Below are positions 46,535 through 55,300 of a stretch of DNA of 64,000 nucleotides, piece by piece (position 1 is the first letter of the stretch; every line of letters begins with the position of its first letter). Made by a program: the position numbers and the translations under genes. The notes below the pieces were generated by a model. That model saw nothing but the letters and a program-made list of their open reading frames with translations. It did not search any database and was not told the origin of the DNA. The stretch lies in assembly GCA_015228925.1 (NCBI GenBank), contig JADGCQ010000004.1, forward strand, positions 1-64,000, given 5' to 3'. The DNA comes from Magnetococcales bacterium. GTDB lineage: Bacteria > Pseudomonadota > Magnetococcia > Magnetococcales > UBA8363.

Positions 46535-47252
46535 ATCCAATACCGCTTCCTCCTCCCGCACACCGCCTCGACAACTCTTGGTGCTTTTGGTGTTAGGGGT
46601 TGTCGTGCAGTTGCTATGGGGCAGCACGCGACCACCACTCACCGCCAAGGCCGAGGATTTACCACAACCACCAGCGCAACAATGGTTGCAGCTTGGAGCC
46701 TTCGGAGATCAAGTGACTTTGGCACGTATTCTCATGCTGTGGTTGCAAAATTTTGACAACCAACCGGGTCTGGCCATCCCCTTCCGTAATCTGGACTATG
46801 CCAACTTGGAAAAATGGCTCGCATTGATTCAAACCTTGGATCCACGCAGCGAATATCCCCTGTTTGCCGCCCTTTATATGTACGCTGGCACCCCCGATCC
46901 CAAGCGAACCCGGATCATGCTGGAGTTTATCCACCGCCAGTTCCACGGCAACCCGGAACAACGTTGGCGGTGGCTTGCTTTTGCTGCCGTCCGCGCCCGC
47001 CACCGCCTCAATGATCCCCAGCTCGCCCTGCTTTACCTCAACGCACTGCTCCCGGAAATCAAACAAGGGCATCTTCCACAGTGGGTATTGGGTGTCCGTT
47101 TGAGCCTACTCCAGTCAACGGGTCAATTGGAAAGTGCCCGCCAGTTGGTCGGTGGTCTGCTCACGCATGGGGAGATTCATTCGCCCACAGAAATTACTTT
47201 TCTTTCCGATTGGCTCAAAAAACTAGAAGAAGGGGTGGTATTTGACCGATAA
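46509..47252 (+). CDS. anchored helical repeat protein, function unknown
   Basis: About 247 residues. The open frame extends upstream to 46308 inside the permease gene; I chose a TTG at 46509, which leaves a short basic N-terminus, one membrane segment (LLVLLVLGVVVQLLWG) and a periplasmic helical domain with TPR-like pairs (YPLFAALYMYAG, RWRWLAFAAVRARHRLND, ARQLVGGLLTHGEIHSPTEI). The start remains uncertain. The overlap with the permease suggests that the two proteins work together, perhaps in assembly or export of a surface structure next to the pilus genes. Confidence 0.6.
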   Translation: MIFIGKTFRSNTASSSRTPPRQLLVLLVLGVVVQLLWGSTRPPLTAKAEDLPQPPAQQWLQLGAFGDQVTLARILMLWLQNFDNQPGLAIPFRNLDYANLEKWLALIQTLDPRSEYPLFAALYMYAGTPDPKRTRIMLEFIHRQFHGNPEQRWRWLAFAAVRARHRLNDPQLALLYLNALLPEIKQGHLPQWVLGVRLSLLQSTGQLESARQLVGGLLTHGEIHSPTEITFLSDWLKKLEEGVVFDR

Positions 47253-47290
47253 AGTTAACAATTGGTAGAAGTTACACAAATCACAATATG

Positions 47291-47644
47291 TTAAGTTCCA
47301 AGCAAAACTTCCGCAGGAATATGCAGTTCCTTGTGCAAATTGATCATCATCTTCTTCGAAAGGGGACGGTTCCCGGACAGGATTTCAGAAACCTTAGATT
47401 TTGGGCCAAGCATCGGCTCCAAATCTTTTCTCGTCAATCCCATCTGATCCATACGGAACTTGATTGCTTCAATAGAGGTAGGATTATCAATGGGGAAGTG
47501 TTTGTTCTCATAGGATTCCACCAGGGTTACCAACACATCAAGAAGATCACCATCGGACGTATCTGATTCAGCATCCATCAAATAGCTGACCCTTTTGAGA
47601 GTCAACTCATAGTCCTGTTCTGTTTTGATTGGTTTGATGTCCAT
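47291..47644 (-). CDS. higA: HigA-like antitoxin
   Basis: 117 residues. The C-terminal half is a helix-turn-helix of the HigA type (MGLTRKDLEPMLGPKSKVSE then ILSGNRPLSKKMMINLHKEL), the N-terminal half an acidic segment that would wrap the toxin. Its ATG overlaps the toxin stop (TAATG), so the two are coupled, with the toxin first as is usual for higBA. It should repress its own promoter through the palindrome at 47961. Confidence 0.9.
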   Translation of the reverse strand: MDIKPIKTEQDYELTLKRVSYLMDAESDTSDGDLLDVLVTLVESYENKHFPIDNPTSIEAIKFRMDQMGLTRKDLEPMLGPKSKVSEILSGNRPLSKKMMINLHKELHIPAEVLLGT

Positions 47645-47943
47645 TATACGGTCTCCATATCGATTGCATCGTACTGCTTATGGGTTCCAATAAAGCGGAT
47701 ATAGACTACCCCGAATGGATAGTTGATTTTCACCAACAGTCGGTATGCGTTGCCATGGATGTTAAAAACAATGCGACTATTCTTTAAAGAACTGGCATTT
47801 CGGTATTGTGCTTTAACATCTGTCCAACTTTTCCAGTCTGCCTTCTCCGCTTCTTTGTACCAAGCTTTGAGGGGTTGTTCGCTGTCGGCGTAGATTGACT
47901 GTCCCCAGAAGTCCCGCAAAGTCTTGATAGCAATAACTCTCAT
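47644..47943 (-). CDS. higB: HigB-family toxin (mRNA interferase)
   Basis: 99 residues matching the HigB_toxin family along its whole length: AIKTLRDFWG, PLKAWYKEAEKADWKSW, NSRIVFNIHGNAYRLLVKIN and VVYIRFIGTHKQYDAID. Members cleave mRNA at the ribosome when not bound by HigA. Nothing suggests inactivation. The pair sits between the permease region and a lone prepilin, among repeats, so it may have arrived by transfer. Confidence 0.92.
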   Translation of the reverse strand: MRVIAIKTLRDFWGQSIYADSEQPLKAWYKEAEKADWKSWTDVKAQYRNASSLKNSRIVFNIHGNAYRLLVKINYPFGVVYIRFIGTHKQYDAIDMETV

Positions 47944-47960
47944 GGGAACAATCTATCATA

Positions 47961-47975
47961 TTCCCATTTTGGGAA
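47961..47975 (-). promoter_or_regulatory. candidate HigA operator palindrome
   Basis: TTCCCATTTTGGGAA is a perfect 5-base inverted repeat around a 5-base centre, 18 bases upstream of higB. A further half site GGGAACA occurs at 47944-47950 beside the start codon. Spacing and position fit autoregulation by HigA. Inference from symmetry only. Confidence 0.5.
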
Positions 47976-48173
47976 CAAATATTTTTTACGGTCTTGCCAA
48001 AACCCTGATGATTTTGGTGCATCCAAGAATCAGGCTATAGCCGCAAAAAAAATGCGCCAACTGAACGATCTTCATTCGCCTCTATGGGGCTGGAAGTGTA
48101 GAATGAAGCCTGTTTGAAAGCAGAACCTTTCCAGCACGCGCCAACCTATTAACTGTAGGAAATCTGATCCATC

Positions 48174-48839
48174 ATGATCATTCTCCCCAGAAAAACACAT
48201 CAAGCCGGTTTCTCGCTGATTGAAATTGCCATTGTCCTGGTCATCATTGGGCTTCTGCTAGGTGGGGTCATGAAAGGACAAACCATGGTTCAAAACACCA
48301 AAATCAAACGCATCGCTACCGATACCCAATCAGTCCAAGCGTCCATCCACGCCTATTCAGACACCTATTGGCAATTGCCAGGGGACGACAGCGGTGCAGT
48401 TGCCCATTTCACGGCGGCGGTGGTTGGTCCTGGCGATGGCGATGGTAAAATAGAGGGATTGTTTGAACCCGCCGACCTGGACGCAGATGAAACGGCCCGT
48501 GCATGGAGTCATTTGCGTTGCGCCAACCTGATCAAAGGATCCTGTGTTGCTGCCGCCACCGCAAGCGTACTGCCGCGAAACCCGGTGGGTGGTATTGTTG
48601 GCATCGCAGATGGCCGTGCCTCTTCTGCCACCGTCCTGGACATGACAACAATGGCTGTGTGCATGACTAACATTCCGTCAACGGTCGCTGAGGCCTATGA
48701 CACCCTCCAGGATGATGGTGTCGGCACCTCCGGTGACGTTCTCGGCAGCGCAAACGGTGCCGCAGCTGCGGATGCGACACCGAGTAATGCAACAGCCTAC
48801 ACTGCCGGTCAAGTCGTTTATGTATGTTCCGGTTTTTAA
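48174..48839 (+). CDS. type IV prepilin, MshA/PilA-like
   Basis: 221 residues. A 12-residue leader ends in G before FSLIEIAIVLVIIGLLLGGV, a classical prepilin N-terminus with Glu5. The body has TYWQLPGDDSGAV and a C-terminal pair of Cys (AVCMTNIP and YVCSGF) that could form the usual disulfide loop. It is the most standard pilin in the window and may be the major subunit of the MSHA-like pilus, although it lies about 3 kb from the other prepilins and is split from them by higBA. No clear Shine-Dalgarno sequence is visible. Confidence 0.82.
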   Translation: MIILPRKTHQAGFSLIEIAIVLVIIGLLLGGVMKGQTMVQNTKIKRIATDTQSVQASIHAYSDTYWQLPGDDSGAVAHFTAAVVGPGDGDGKIEGLFEPADLDADETARAWSHLRCANLIKGSCVAAATASVLPRNPVGGIVGIADGRASSATVLDMTTMAVCMTNIPSTVAEAYDTLQDDGVGTSGDVLGSANGAAAADATPSNATAYTAGQVVYVCSGF

Positions 48840-48876
48840 TTAAAATGTGACGACGTTCACACCCCCCCTTGACAAA

Positions 48877-48951
48877 CGTCATCCTAAGCGAAAGCATGGG
48901 ATCCATGGAGGCCCCGTGAAACCTAGATTCCCGCTTTCGCTTAGAATGACG
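48877..48951. repeat. long inverted repeat, REP-like hairpin
   Basis: Arms CGTCATCCTAAGCGAAAGC (48877-48895) and GCTTTCGCTTAGAATGACG (48933-48951) pair at 18 of 19 positions around a 37-base loop. It lies downstream of the prepilin. The next 18 bases, 48951-48968 (GGGGTCTGAACGGTTACG), occur exactly at 52-69 as well. It could stabilise the prepilin mRNA, end transcription, or be a mobile REP-type unit. Confidence 0.75.
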
Positions 48952-49095
48952 GGGTCTGAACGGTTACGACAAAGGAGGACGACGGGGTACCTGCCAACAT
49001 TATGAAGCAGTCTGTTTAAGTTCACACCGCTCCTCAGTGGTGTGCATGAGATGTGATTGATTTGTTGAAAATCTGATAGACTACAGGAAAGTCTC

Positions 49096-50037
49096 ATGCC
49101 GGAAAGTGACGAAAAACGCCATAATGATCAGTTCGACGTCCCATGGAAAGATATTCTGGATGCCTATTTGCCTGATTTTCTGGAGTTCTTTCTGCCTGTA
49201 GCGTTTGCCGAAATCGACTGGAGTCGAGGGTTTGAGTTCCTGAACACCGAATTTGCTCGCATCTCCCGTGATGCCGACATCGGTGATCGGCGAATGGACA
49301 AGTTGATCAAGGTGTGGCAACGCGATGGCAAGGAGTTTTGGGTTCTCATCCACATTGAGATTCAGGGAGACAGGAAAACGAATTTTGCCTCAGGAATGTA
49401 TGTCTTCCAGTATCGGGCCTATGATCTCTACCAAGTGCCGGTAGTCGGTTTGGCTATCTTGGCTGATGAGGAGGTTGGATGGCGGCCAACGGAATTTGGT
49501 TATGAAATGTGGGGAACGAAACAGAGCTATCAGTTTACTTCTGTAAAGCTGTTGGACTATTCGGAAAGCGGGTTGGAGCAGTCCACCAACCCGTTTGCAG
49601 TTGTCACGTTGGCGCATCTGCATGCCAAGAAGACCAAGCATCTGGCAGAGGACCGCTATGTGGTCAAAAGGCGGATGATTTTTGGGTTGTACCGAAGAGG
49701 TTTTAGTCGCAAGCAGGTGATTGATCTATTTAACTTTATCGACTGGGTGATGCATTTGCCGAAAAAGCTTGATGATCGGTTGAACGCAGAGATTCTTGAA
49801 CATGAGGAGAGCCAGAAAATGCCTTACATTTCGAGTATGGAACGGTTTTTGGAAGAACGGGGCGAAAAAAAAGGTGAGGCAAAAATGTTGGCGCGCCAAT
49901 TGCGGAGCCGTTTTGGTGAATTACCAACGTGGGCCAGCGAAAAGCTTAACAAAGCCGAACCGCCTTTTCTGGAGGAATGGGGACTTAGGATCTTGGATGC
50001 TAAATCACTGAACGCAGTTTTTGCAGACCGGACATAA
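49096..50037 (+). CDS. Rpn/PD-(D/E)XK-type putative transposase-nuclease
   Basis: 313 residues. The N-terminal half matches the Rpn (YhgA-like) nuclease group: RRMDKLIKV followed by FWVLIHIEIQG gives the D...ExQ core of a PD-(D/E)XK active site, and FQYRAYDLY follows. The C-terminal 60 residues (MLARQLRSRFGELPTWASEK, then LEEWGLRILDAKSLNAVF) match the DUF4351 tail. Relatives promote RecA-independent recombination, and are often multicopy. It lies just after a repeat hairpin. The gene looks intact. Confidence 0.8.
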   Translation: MPESDEKRHNDQFDVPWKDILDAYLPDFLEFFLPVAFAEIDWSRGFEFLNTEFARISRDADIGDRRMDKLIKVWQRDGKEFWVLIHIEIQGDRKTNFASGMYVFQYRAYDLYQVPVVGLAILADEEVGWRPTEFGYEMWGTKQSYQFTSVKLLDYSESGLEQSTNPFAVVTLAHLHAKKTKHLAEDRYVVKRRMIFGLYRRGFSRKQVIDLFNFIDWVMHLPKKLDDRLNAEILEHEESQKMPYISSMERFLEERGEKKGEAKMLARQLRSRFGELPTWASEKLNKAEPPFLEEWGLRILDAKSLNAVFADRT

Positions 50038-50342
50038 CGGCGACCATTCTCCGGGATTGGCCACTGTCGCTTACGGTCGCAATTGGCACCCTATTTAAGG
50101 GTAAATAATTTCCGACAAATTGCCATCGACCAAGCGGGGGTCTGAAGTAGGTCCGCAGGTGTCTCGAAGTATCGGAAAAACAAAATTTTCGATCGAATCT
50201 GATTAAATTGAGCCGGAACTGTAAAGGCCACGTGGGAAAACGAGCTGTTTGGAAACATCCTGTTATTTTTGGATTCTGGTTTTGTCTTTTTTTTGCCCGA
50301 ATGCCATCATGTCCGGCATGGTTTAGGTGGCCGTAACAAGGA
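50038..50342. other. 305-base intergenic region, nothing recognised
   Basis: This gap lies between two converging genes. I see no open reading frame with coding character, no strong hairpin with a T run, and no copy of the repeats described elsewhere. GCGACC and GGTCGC near 50038-50095 could pair weakly. Confidence 0.6.
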
Positions 50343-51419
50343 TCAAGGGGTACGGTCCACATCCGGCAAACCAGCCACCGGATGAAAAACCCGATGGACA
50401 TAATGCAGGATCGCAACAAGTTTTTCATCGGACAGAACCGATTTCCACGCTGGCATAGATGTGCCGGGAATTCCATCGCGCAGAGTCGCCAGTAAAGTCG
50501 TCGCCGTTTGCCCATCCATAAAGGTTTTAGCGGTAAGATCGCGTGGATGCGGCTCAAGAAACCGGCCAATCCAATTCTTACCAGTCCCGTCGGCGGCATG
50601 GCAAAAAGCACAATTTTTTTGGAAAAGCGTCTCCCCCAACCGTTCCACCGGCGTCAGATCGGCCACAACAGCAGGAAGGTCATGAACGGCATAAATCGAC
50701 GCCCCACTCACCCCGTCAATTTTGCCCACCGTTTCTGGCGTCACGCCATTGCGCGGAAAAGAGACCGGCCTTGAATCCCAAATCGGTCCCTCTTCCTCCA
50801 CCCGCCCACGATCATGGCAGGTGATACAGGCTGAAAAAAAAAGTTGCTTGCCCTCACGCTGCTCTACCGTCAGTTGATCATCGGGGGTATCCAACGCCAA
50901 CGCCCCGGTTGCAAACGGAAAGGCCACGGCATACCGTTCATGATTGTCCCAACCATTGGCTTTGGTGTGATAGCGGGTATTGGAAGCATGGCGAACCATG
51001 AACTCCCAACGGACAAAATCGGCAACCTCTGCGATTTCGTCTTTACCGAGAATGGTGCCAAACCCCGCCATGGCACTCCCAGAAATACCGGAGGTAATGA
51101 CGGTCACCATCCGTTCACGAGAAAGCTCACCAGGAGAAGTTGCCAGAAAATTGCGCGGTTTGGGGGAGAGAAAACTGCTGGCCAACGTTTGCGCGTCTCC
51201 AGAGTAACCATGGCAAAAATAGCAGCGGAAATTATAGATCTTCCGCCCCCGCTCATGATGTTGGGCATCCCACCCATCCTCGGCAACCACCGAATTCACC
51301 GATCCCGCCACAACGGGAAGGCTTTCCAACCCCTGTGCCATCGCGGGATGGTTGACCAACAACCCCAGCCCAATCGTCAAAGCCGCCTGCAATACCACGA
51401 TACCATCCCACTCAGCCAA
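50343..51419 (-). CDS. exported triheme cytochrome c
   Basis: 358 residues with a signal peptide (VVLQAALTIGLGLLV, cleavage near AMAQ) and three class I cytochrome c haem motifs: CYFCH, CITCH and CAFCH. The first and third domains carry candidate Met ligands after the haem (SAMAGFG and GTSMPAWKSVL); the middle one is shorter. It most likely passes electrons between periplasmic partners. It lies 55 bases downstream of a similar triheme cytochrome on the same strand, so the two are probably cotranscribed. Confidence 0.88.
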   Translation of the reverse strand: MAEWDGIVVLQAALTIGLGLLVNHPAMAQGLESLPVVAGSVNSVVAEDGWDAQHHERGRKIYNFRCYFCHGYSGDAQTLASSFLSPKPRNFLATSPGELSRERMVTVITSGISGSAMAGFGTILGKDEIAEVADFVRWEFMVRHASNTRYHTKANGWDNHERYAVAFPFATGALALDTPDDQLTVEQREGKQLFFSACITCHDRGRVEEEGPIWDSRPVSFPRNGVTPETVGKIDGVSGASIYAVHDLPAVVADLTPVERLGETLFQKNCAFCHAADGTGKNWIGRFLEPHPRDLTAKTFMDGQTATTLLATLRDGIPGTSMPAWKSVLSDEKLVAILHYVHRVFHPVAGLPDVDRTP

Positions 51420-51474
51420 AGAATTCCAACGCCGAACCTGAAAAGATCACCACCATAGAGGATATGGCTGTTAG

Positions 51475-52566
51475 TCAGTGTTGCACATCCTTCCCTGAGC
51501 CTTCACCGCCCGTTTCCATCTTTTTAAGTTCTTCGTTATGGCCCGGTTTGATAAAAGTGAGAAACACATATTCACCAACATTGGCGATTTCCTGGGGAGA
51601 CAAAACCTTTTCCCAGGCAGGCATTTCGCTACGCACCATCCCCTTGGAAATCACTTCAAACAAGCGTGGCCGATTGTATTTGTGCTGCGACGCCGGGTGA
51701 CGGAAATTACGCGGCTTAGGCTCGATAAACTCTGCTCTCGGACCTCGGCCATCCCCATTTTTTCCGTGACAGACGGAACAATTGGCCAGATAAAAACGCA
51801 TCCCCCATTCCGCATCCCCCTTCAAACTCTGCGGCATAGGCTCCCGCATGGCCACAAGATCCAAAGACCCCTCTTTTTCCTCCTCCGATAACGCAGCCCC
51901 ACTTTCCCCCTTTTCAGCCCCTTTCTCAACCGACTTTTCCCCCTCCTGGAACATAAACGCGCCGCGAATGTAATGCACAACCGCCACAATCTCCTCCTCG
52001 GACAAACGGCCTGACCATGCAGGCATCGCCGTTTCGGGACGACCAAACCGCACCGAGAACAACATGCGTTCGAGGGAAAGTTCCTGACGGGCCTTATCAT
52101 CCGTAAAATTACGTGGCGGGGGAGTCAGTCCACTTTGTGCCCATACTGCGGTGTCGCCACTGTCCCCGTGACATACCGAGCAATTTTGGGCAAACAAACG
52201 TCGGCCAAGGCTCGCATTCTCCGAACGAATGGAAGGCATAAGCCGATCCTGGATATAATCAATAACACCCTCAATCTGGGCCTCTGTAAGAATACGGCTC
52301 CAACTCGACATTGCCGTCCCGGGACGCCCATCCCGAACGGACTTGATCATCCGCTCCCGGGTCAATTCTACCAAACCGGAAGCATCGTTGAATTTCCGCG
52401 GTGGCGGATTCATTCCCCCGGAAATTGTAGAACTCCCTTCACCTTTTCGCCCATGGCATGATGCACAATATTTCTGGTACGTCTCGTGGGGAGAGTTCTC
52501 GGTTGCAGATGCCGACAAAACCGATAGAAAAAAAATAACCGCAACGGAGAGAAAAAGTTGTAACAT
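51475..52566 (-). CDS. exported triheme cytochrome c
   Basis: About 363 residues. Three cytochrome c domains carry CASCH, CSVCH and CSVCH with Met ligands in GTAMSSW, ETAMPAW and SEMPAW. A Glu/Lys-rich linker separates domains two and three. The ATG at 52566 (MLQLFLSVAVIFFL) opens the best signal peptide, with AGGGA about ten bases upstream; an in-frame ATG at 52611 is less likely. The repeated PPPRxF and PKPRNF segments after the haems suggest domain duplication. It diverges from the NHL-propeller gene at 52774. Confidence 0.88.
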   Translation of the reverse strand: MLQLFLSVAVIFFLSVLSASATENSPHETYQKYCASCHGRKGEGSSTISGGMNPPPRKFNDASGLVELTRERMIKSVRDGRPGTAMSSWSRILTEAQIEGVIDYIQDRLMPSIRSENASLGRRLFAQNCSVCHGDSGDTAVWAQSGLTPPPRNFTDDKARQELSLERMLFSVRFGRPETAMPAWSGRLSEEEIVAVVHYIRGAFMFQEGEKSVEKGAEKGESGAALSEEEKEGSLDLVAMREPMPQSLKGDAEWGMRFYLANCSVCHGKNGDGRGPRAEFIEPKPRNFRHPASQHKYNRPRLFEVISKGMVRSEMPAWEKVLSPQEIANVGEYVFLTFIKPGHNEELKKMETGGEGSGKDVQH

Positions 52567-52773
52567 GATCATCATTCCCTGTCTGTTTTCCCTTGAACAT
52601 GCCTCTGTCATGGGTCAACCTTTCTGGCAAATTTACTTGAACAAATATCAAGGTATGGACTATAACACATGGCACGGGCAAAGTTCTATTGGCAATACCG
52701 CTCCAAAGAGGAAAGATGCATCCCATTTCGTCAACTATCCCCCCCCTGACTGTCATGTAACGGGAGATTACCC

Positions 52774-54219
52774 ATGTACAACTCGGTTTCATTGAGGATC
52801 ATGCTGGCATGCTTTGCCCTGCTACATCTGGTGTCGGGGTGTGTTACAACGCCCAAGAAAGCGGATGATTTACCCGAACTGGTCTTTCCCATCCCTCCCG
52901 ACCAGGCACGTATGGCTTACGAACGGACCATCTTCGGCAGTGCCGACAGTCTGCCCAAAGAGAGTTCCACATCGTCTGAGCTTAAATCCATACTTTCCGG
53001 CGAATCGGACACTTCCGGCAAAGCCTTCGGCAAACCCTATGGCATCGCTGTCGCCAAGGGGGTCGTTTTTGTCTCCGACACCATTCATCGGTCGGTCATG
53101 CGATTTGACCCCGGTCACGGCGAATTTTCCGAGATCGGTAAAAGTGATCCGGGTACTCTGACAAAACCCATGGGCCTCTCTGTGGACGCAAAGGGCAATC
53201 TGTACGTCATGGACGCAACCGCCAAGCGGGTCATGGTCTATGACAATGCCGGAAAATATCTCCGTTCCATCGGGAAAAGGGAGGATTTTGATCACCCTTC
53301 CTCCGTCGCTGTCAATCCCGAGGGAACCCGCGTCTTTGCTGTGGATACCGCCGGCCCGCGCAGCACCCCAGAATTCCACCGTATTCGCGTTTACGATGCC
53401 ACCAATGGAAATTTTCTCCATGACATTGGCCGTCGCGGCAGTGGCGATGGCGAATTCAACCTGTTGCGTGATGCCACCGTTGGCAAGGATGGACTCCTTT
53501 ACGTCGTCGATGGTGGTAACTTCCGGGTTCAAGTTTTCAACCAGGATGGCACCTTCGTGAAAAAATTCGGTGAGGTGGGCCGACATCTTGGCCAGTTTGC
53601 CCGTCCCAAGGGAATCGCCACGGACAGCGAAAACAACCTGTACATTTCCGACGCATCCCACGGAAATTTCCAAATCTTTAACAAAGATGGACAACTTCTC
53701 CTTTTTGTCGGAGACCGTGGCAAAGATACCGAACGGGCCAAATACCTCCTTCCCTCCATGATCTCTGTCGATGAAGACGGTCGGGTTTACATGGTTGATC
53801 AAGGTTATCGAAAGGTAGACGTTTACCGCCCCATATCCCTGGATACCAAGAGCGGTTTCCTTGGAAAAGCCTATGAAACCCTCAGCAAGATGAAACCTTC
53901 AAAAAATCCCAAAGACCCAACCCCCGCCAAACCGCAAGGGGATACCCCGGCTGCGCAGGTTCCAGAAAAAGCCTCAACACAATCGACCACCACCCCTCCT
54001 ATTCAGACGGCCCCAGCACCAAAAACGACGGCACCACAGACTGCGGCACCCCAAGCTGCCGTCCCAGCACCAGAAATCGCAAAGCCTACAGTGACAACAA
54101 CCCAAGTGCCAACACCAAGCACTCAGGTAGCCAGTCCACCTGCAAAACCATCCGATGGCACCAAGCCAAGCTTTCAGCTCAAAGGAGACTCCAAAATAAG
54201 AAGGCTTGGCGAGCATTGA
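52774..54219 (+). CDS. NHL-repeat beta-propeller lipoprotein
   Basis: 481 residues. Lipoprotein signal with lipobox LVSGC, then six NHL-type blades between about residues 80 and 365 (KPYGIAVAKGVVFVSDT, KPMGLSVDAKGNLYVMD, DHPSSVAVNPEGTRVFAVD, LLRDATVGKDGLLYVVDGG, RPKGIATDSENNLYISDA, LLPSMISVDEDGRVYMVD). A tail of about 110 residues is rich in Pro, Thr, Ala and Gln and may cross the peptidoglycan. NHL propellers bind proteins or serve as scaffolds; the location between cytochrome genes suggests a role in organising them. Confidence 0.85.
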   Translation: MYNSVSLRIMLACFALLHLVSGCVTTPKKADDLPELVFPIPPDQARMAYERTIFGSADSLPKESSTSSELKSILSGESDTSGKAFGKPYGIAVAKGVVFVSDTIHRSVMRFDPGHGEFSEIGKSDPGTLTKPMGLSVDAKGNLYVMDATAKRVMVYDNAGKYLRSIGKREDFDHPSSVAVNPEGTRVFAVDTAGPRSTPEFHRIRVYDATNGNFLHDIGRRGSGDGEFNLLRDATVGKDGLLYVVDGGNFRVQVFNQDGTFVKKFGEVGRHLGQFARPKGIATDSENNLYISDASHGNFQIFNKDGQLLLFVGDRGKDTERAKYLLPSMISVDEDGRVYMVDQGYRKVDVYRPISLDTKSGFLGKAYETLSKMKPSKNPKDPTPAKPQGDTPAAQVPEKASTQSTTTPPIQTAPAPKTTAPQTAAPQAAVPAPEIAKPTVTTTQVPTPSTQVASPPAKPSDGTKPSFQLKGDSKIRRLGEH

Positions 54220-54242
54220 CCTGACAGGATGAAATCCTGATA

Positions 54243-54290
54243 TTTCTAGGGCGTGTTGACATTGGCTCATTTGTTGACACGCCCTAGAAA
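54243..54290. repeat. perfect 14-base palindrome between converging genes, MITE-end remnant or terminator
   Basis: TTTCTAGGGCGTGT (54243-54256) and ACACGCCCTAGAAA (54277-54290) are exact inverse copies around 20 bases. The sequence GGCGTGTTGACATT and flanking CTAG equal the ends of the element at 25137, so it may be two element ends joined with the middle deleted. In RNA it would also form a stable hairpin between the NHL gene and the haem-binding-protein gene, both of which end here. Confidence 0.6.
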
Positions 54291-54328
54291 ATTAACTTAT
54301 CTTTCCGATACGTTCGATTTTCACCAAC

Positions 54329-55300
54329 TCATTGTTGGGAGAAAACCAGATTAATGGTATCTGAGACGCTCTTATGCTCATTGGCGGCATGATTGAAGAT
54401 TGCTATCGCTGCGGAAATGGTTTTCCCTTGGCCGAGAATTGCGTCATCATCGTGTCCCGTGTTCAGTAGACGCGACATTTCCAGATACCAAAACCCTTCC
54501 TTCCATACCCCTTGCGCAACAACATCGGCAATACTTCCAGAAACTTTCCCGGTTAACGTAACACTCGGCACTTCATCTTCCTGGTGTAGTTTTGGGGCTT
54601 TGTTGTTGATATAGAAAGCATCGCCTGCATCACTGCGATTCATAATATACACAACGCCAAAGGGGCTGTCATATTCGGCGGCCCCTTCAATCGGCTTCTG
54701 GGTAATCGTTTGGTGACGATCTTCGGCAAGACCGGCGGCATTGGTTCGCCCAGCAGACCAATGCCATAGATCAACACGATAATCTTTGTTACTTAACATG
54801 CATGAGTCATAATCACCGTCCAATTGGAAACGAACAGCAAAACCATCATCAAACTTCTTTTTGTCTTTTTGATAGCTCGTATCATTCCAACGCCAGGGAC
54901 GGAAACTTGTATCCGCAGCCTTATCCGGCCAACGGGCAGCTAAATAAAATCGATCTCCGAAAACTCCGACCCTGATTTCTACATCCACCATGCCTGTTAC
55001 ATTGCCAGGATCTTGCTCCAAGGCCGGATTCACCGTTGTCATGAATACCTGTTTTGTAAGACCGGGCCATTCATCCACTTGCCCATCGACGACGGGAGCT
55101 GCACTCAAAACAGGTACATTCAAAGTTCTCGCTTGGCCAAAGGTTGTCGGTTTCATGGGGGCAGCCCCGTCCTTGGCTGCAACCGTGGATGACCACGCAA
55201 AAACCAACAGCAGTAACGTAAGGACAGCCACCCCCCAATCCGGTACAAGACTCTTTGGAAAATGCTTCAACTGCGAGATGTAAATGTTGAATTTATTCAA
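54329..55300 (-). CDS. ethylbenzene-dehydrogenase-type haem-binding protein
   Basis: About 323 residues. The start is a TTG at 55300, overlapping the cupredoxin stop, seven bases after GGAGGGAGGG; the TTG at 55342 is a poorer choice. A signal peptide (VAVLTLLLLVFAWSSTVAA) precedes a domain that looks like the EB_dh/DOMON group, seen from VDGQVDEWPG, FYLAARWPD, DGFAVRFQLDG and VDLWHWSAGR. Relatives hold haem b or c with a Met/His pair as the gamma subunit of molybdenum enzymes; no catalytic subunit is present here. No CXXCH is seen. Last gene of the five-gene operon. Confidence 0.78.
   Translation of the reverse strand: MNKFNIYISQLKHFPKSLVPDWGVAVLTLLLLVFAWSSTVAAKDGAAPMKPTTFGQARTLNVPVLSAAPVVDGQVDEWPGLTKQVFMTTVNPALEQDPGNVTGMVDVEIRVGVFGDRFYLAARWPDKAADTSFRPWRWNDTSYQKDKKKFDDGFAVRFQLDGDYDSCMLSNKDYRVDLWHWSAGRTNAAGLAEDRHQTITQKPIEGAAEYDSPFGVVYIMNRSDAGDAFYINNKAPKLHQEDEVPSVTLTGKVSGSIADVVAQGVWKEGFWYLEMSRLLNTGHDDDAILGQGKTISAAIAIFNHAANEHKSVSDTINLVFSQQ

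Noticed and set aside
52870-53802. 310-codon minus-strand frame opposite the NHL lipoprotein
   Set aside because: Antisense to six regular propeller blades; residue pattern mirrors the complement of NHL repeats.
54243-54290. Simple Rho-independent terminator only
   Set aside because: The hairpin lacks a clear T run on either side and its sequence equals transposon-like ends, so I listed it as a repeat with terminator as a second possibility.
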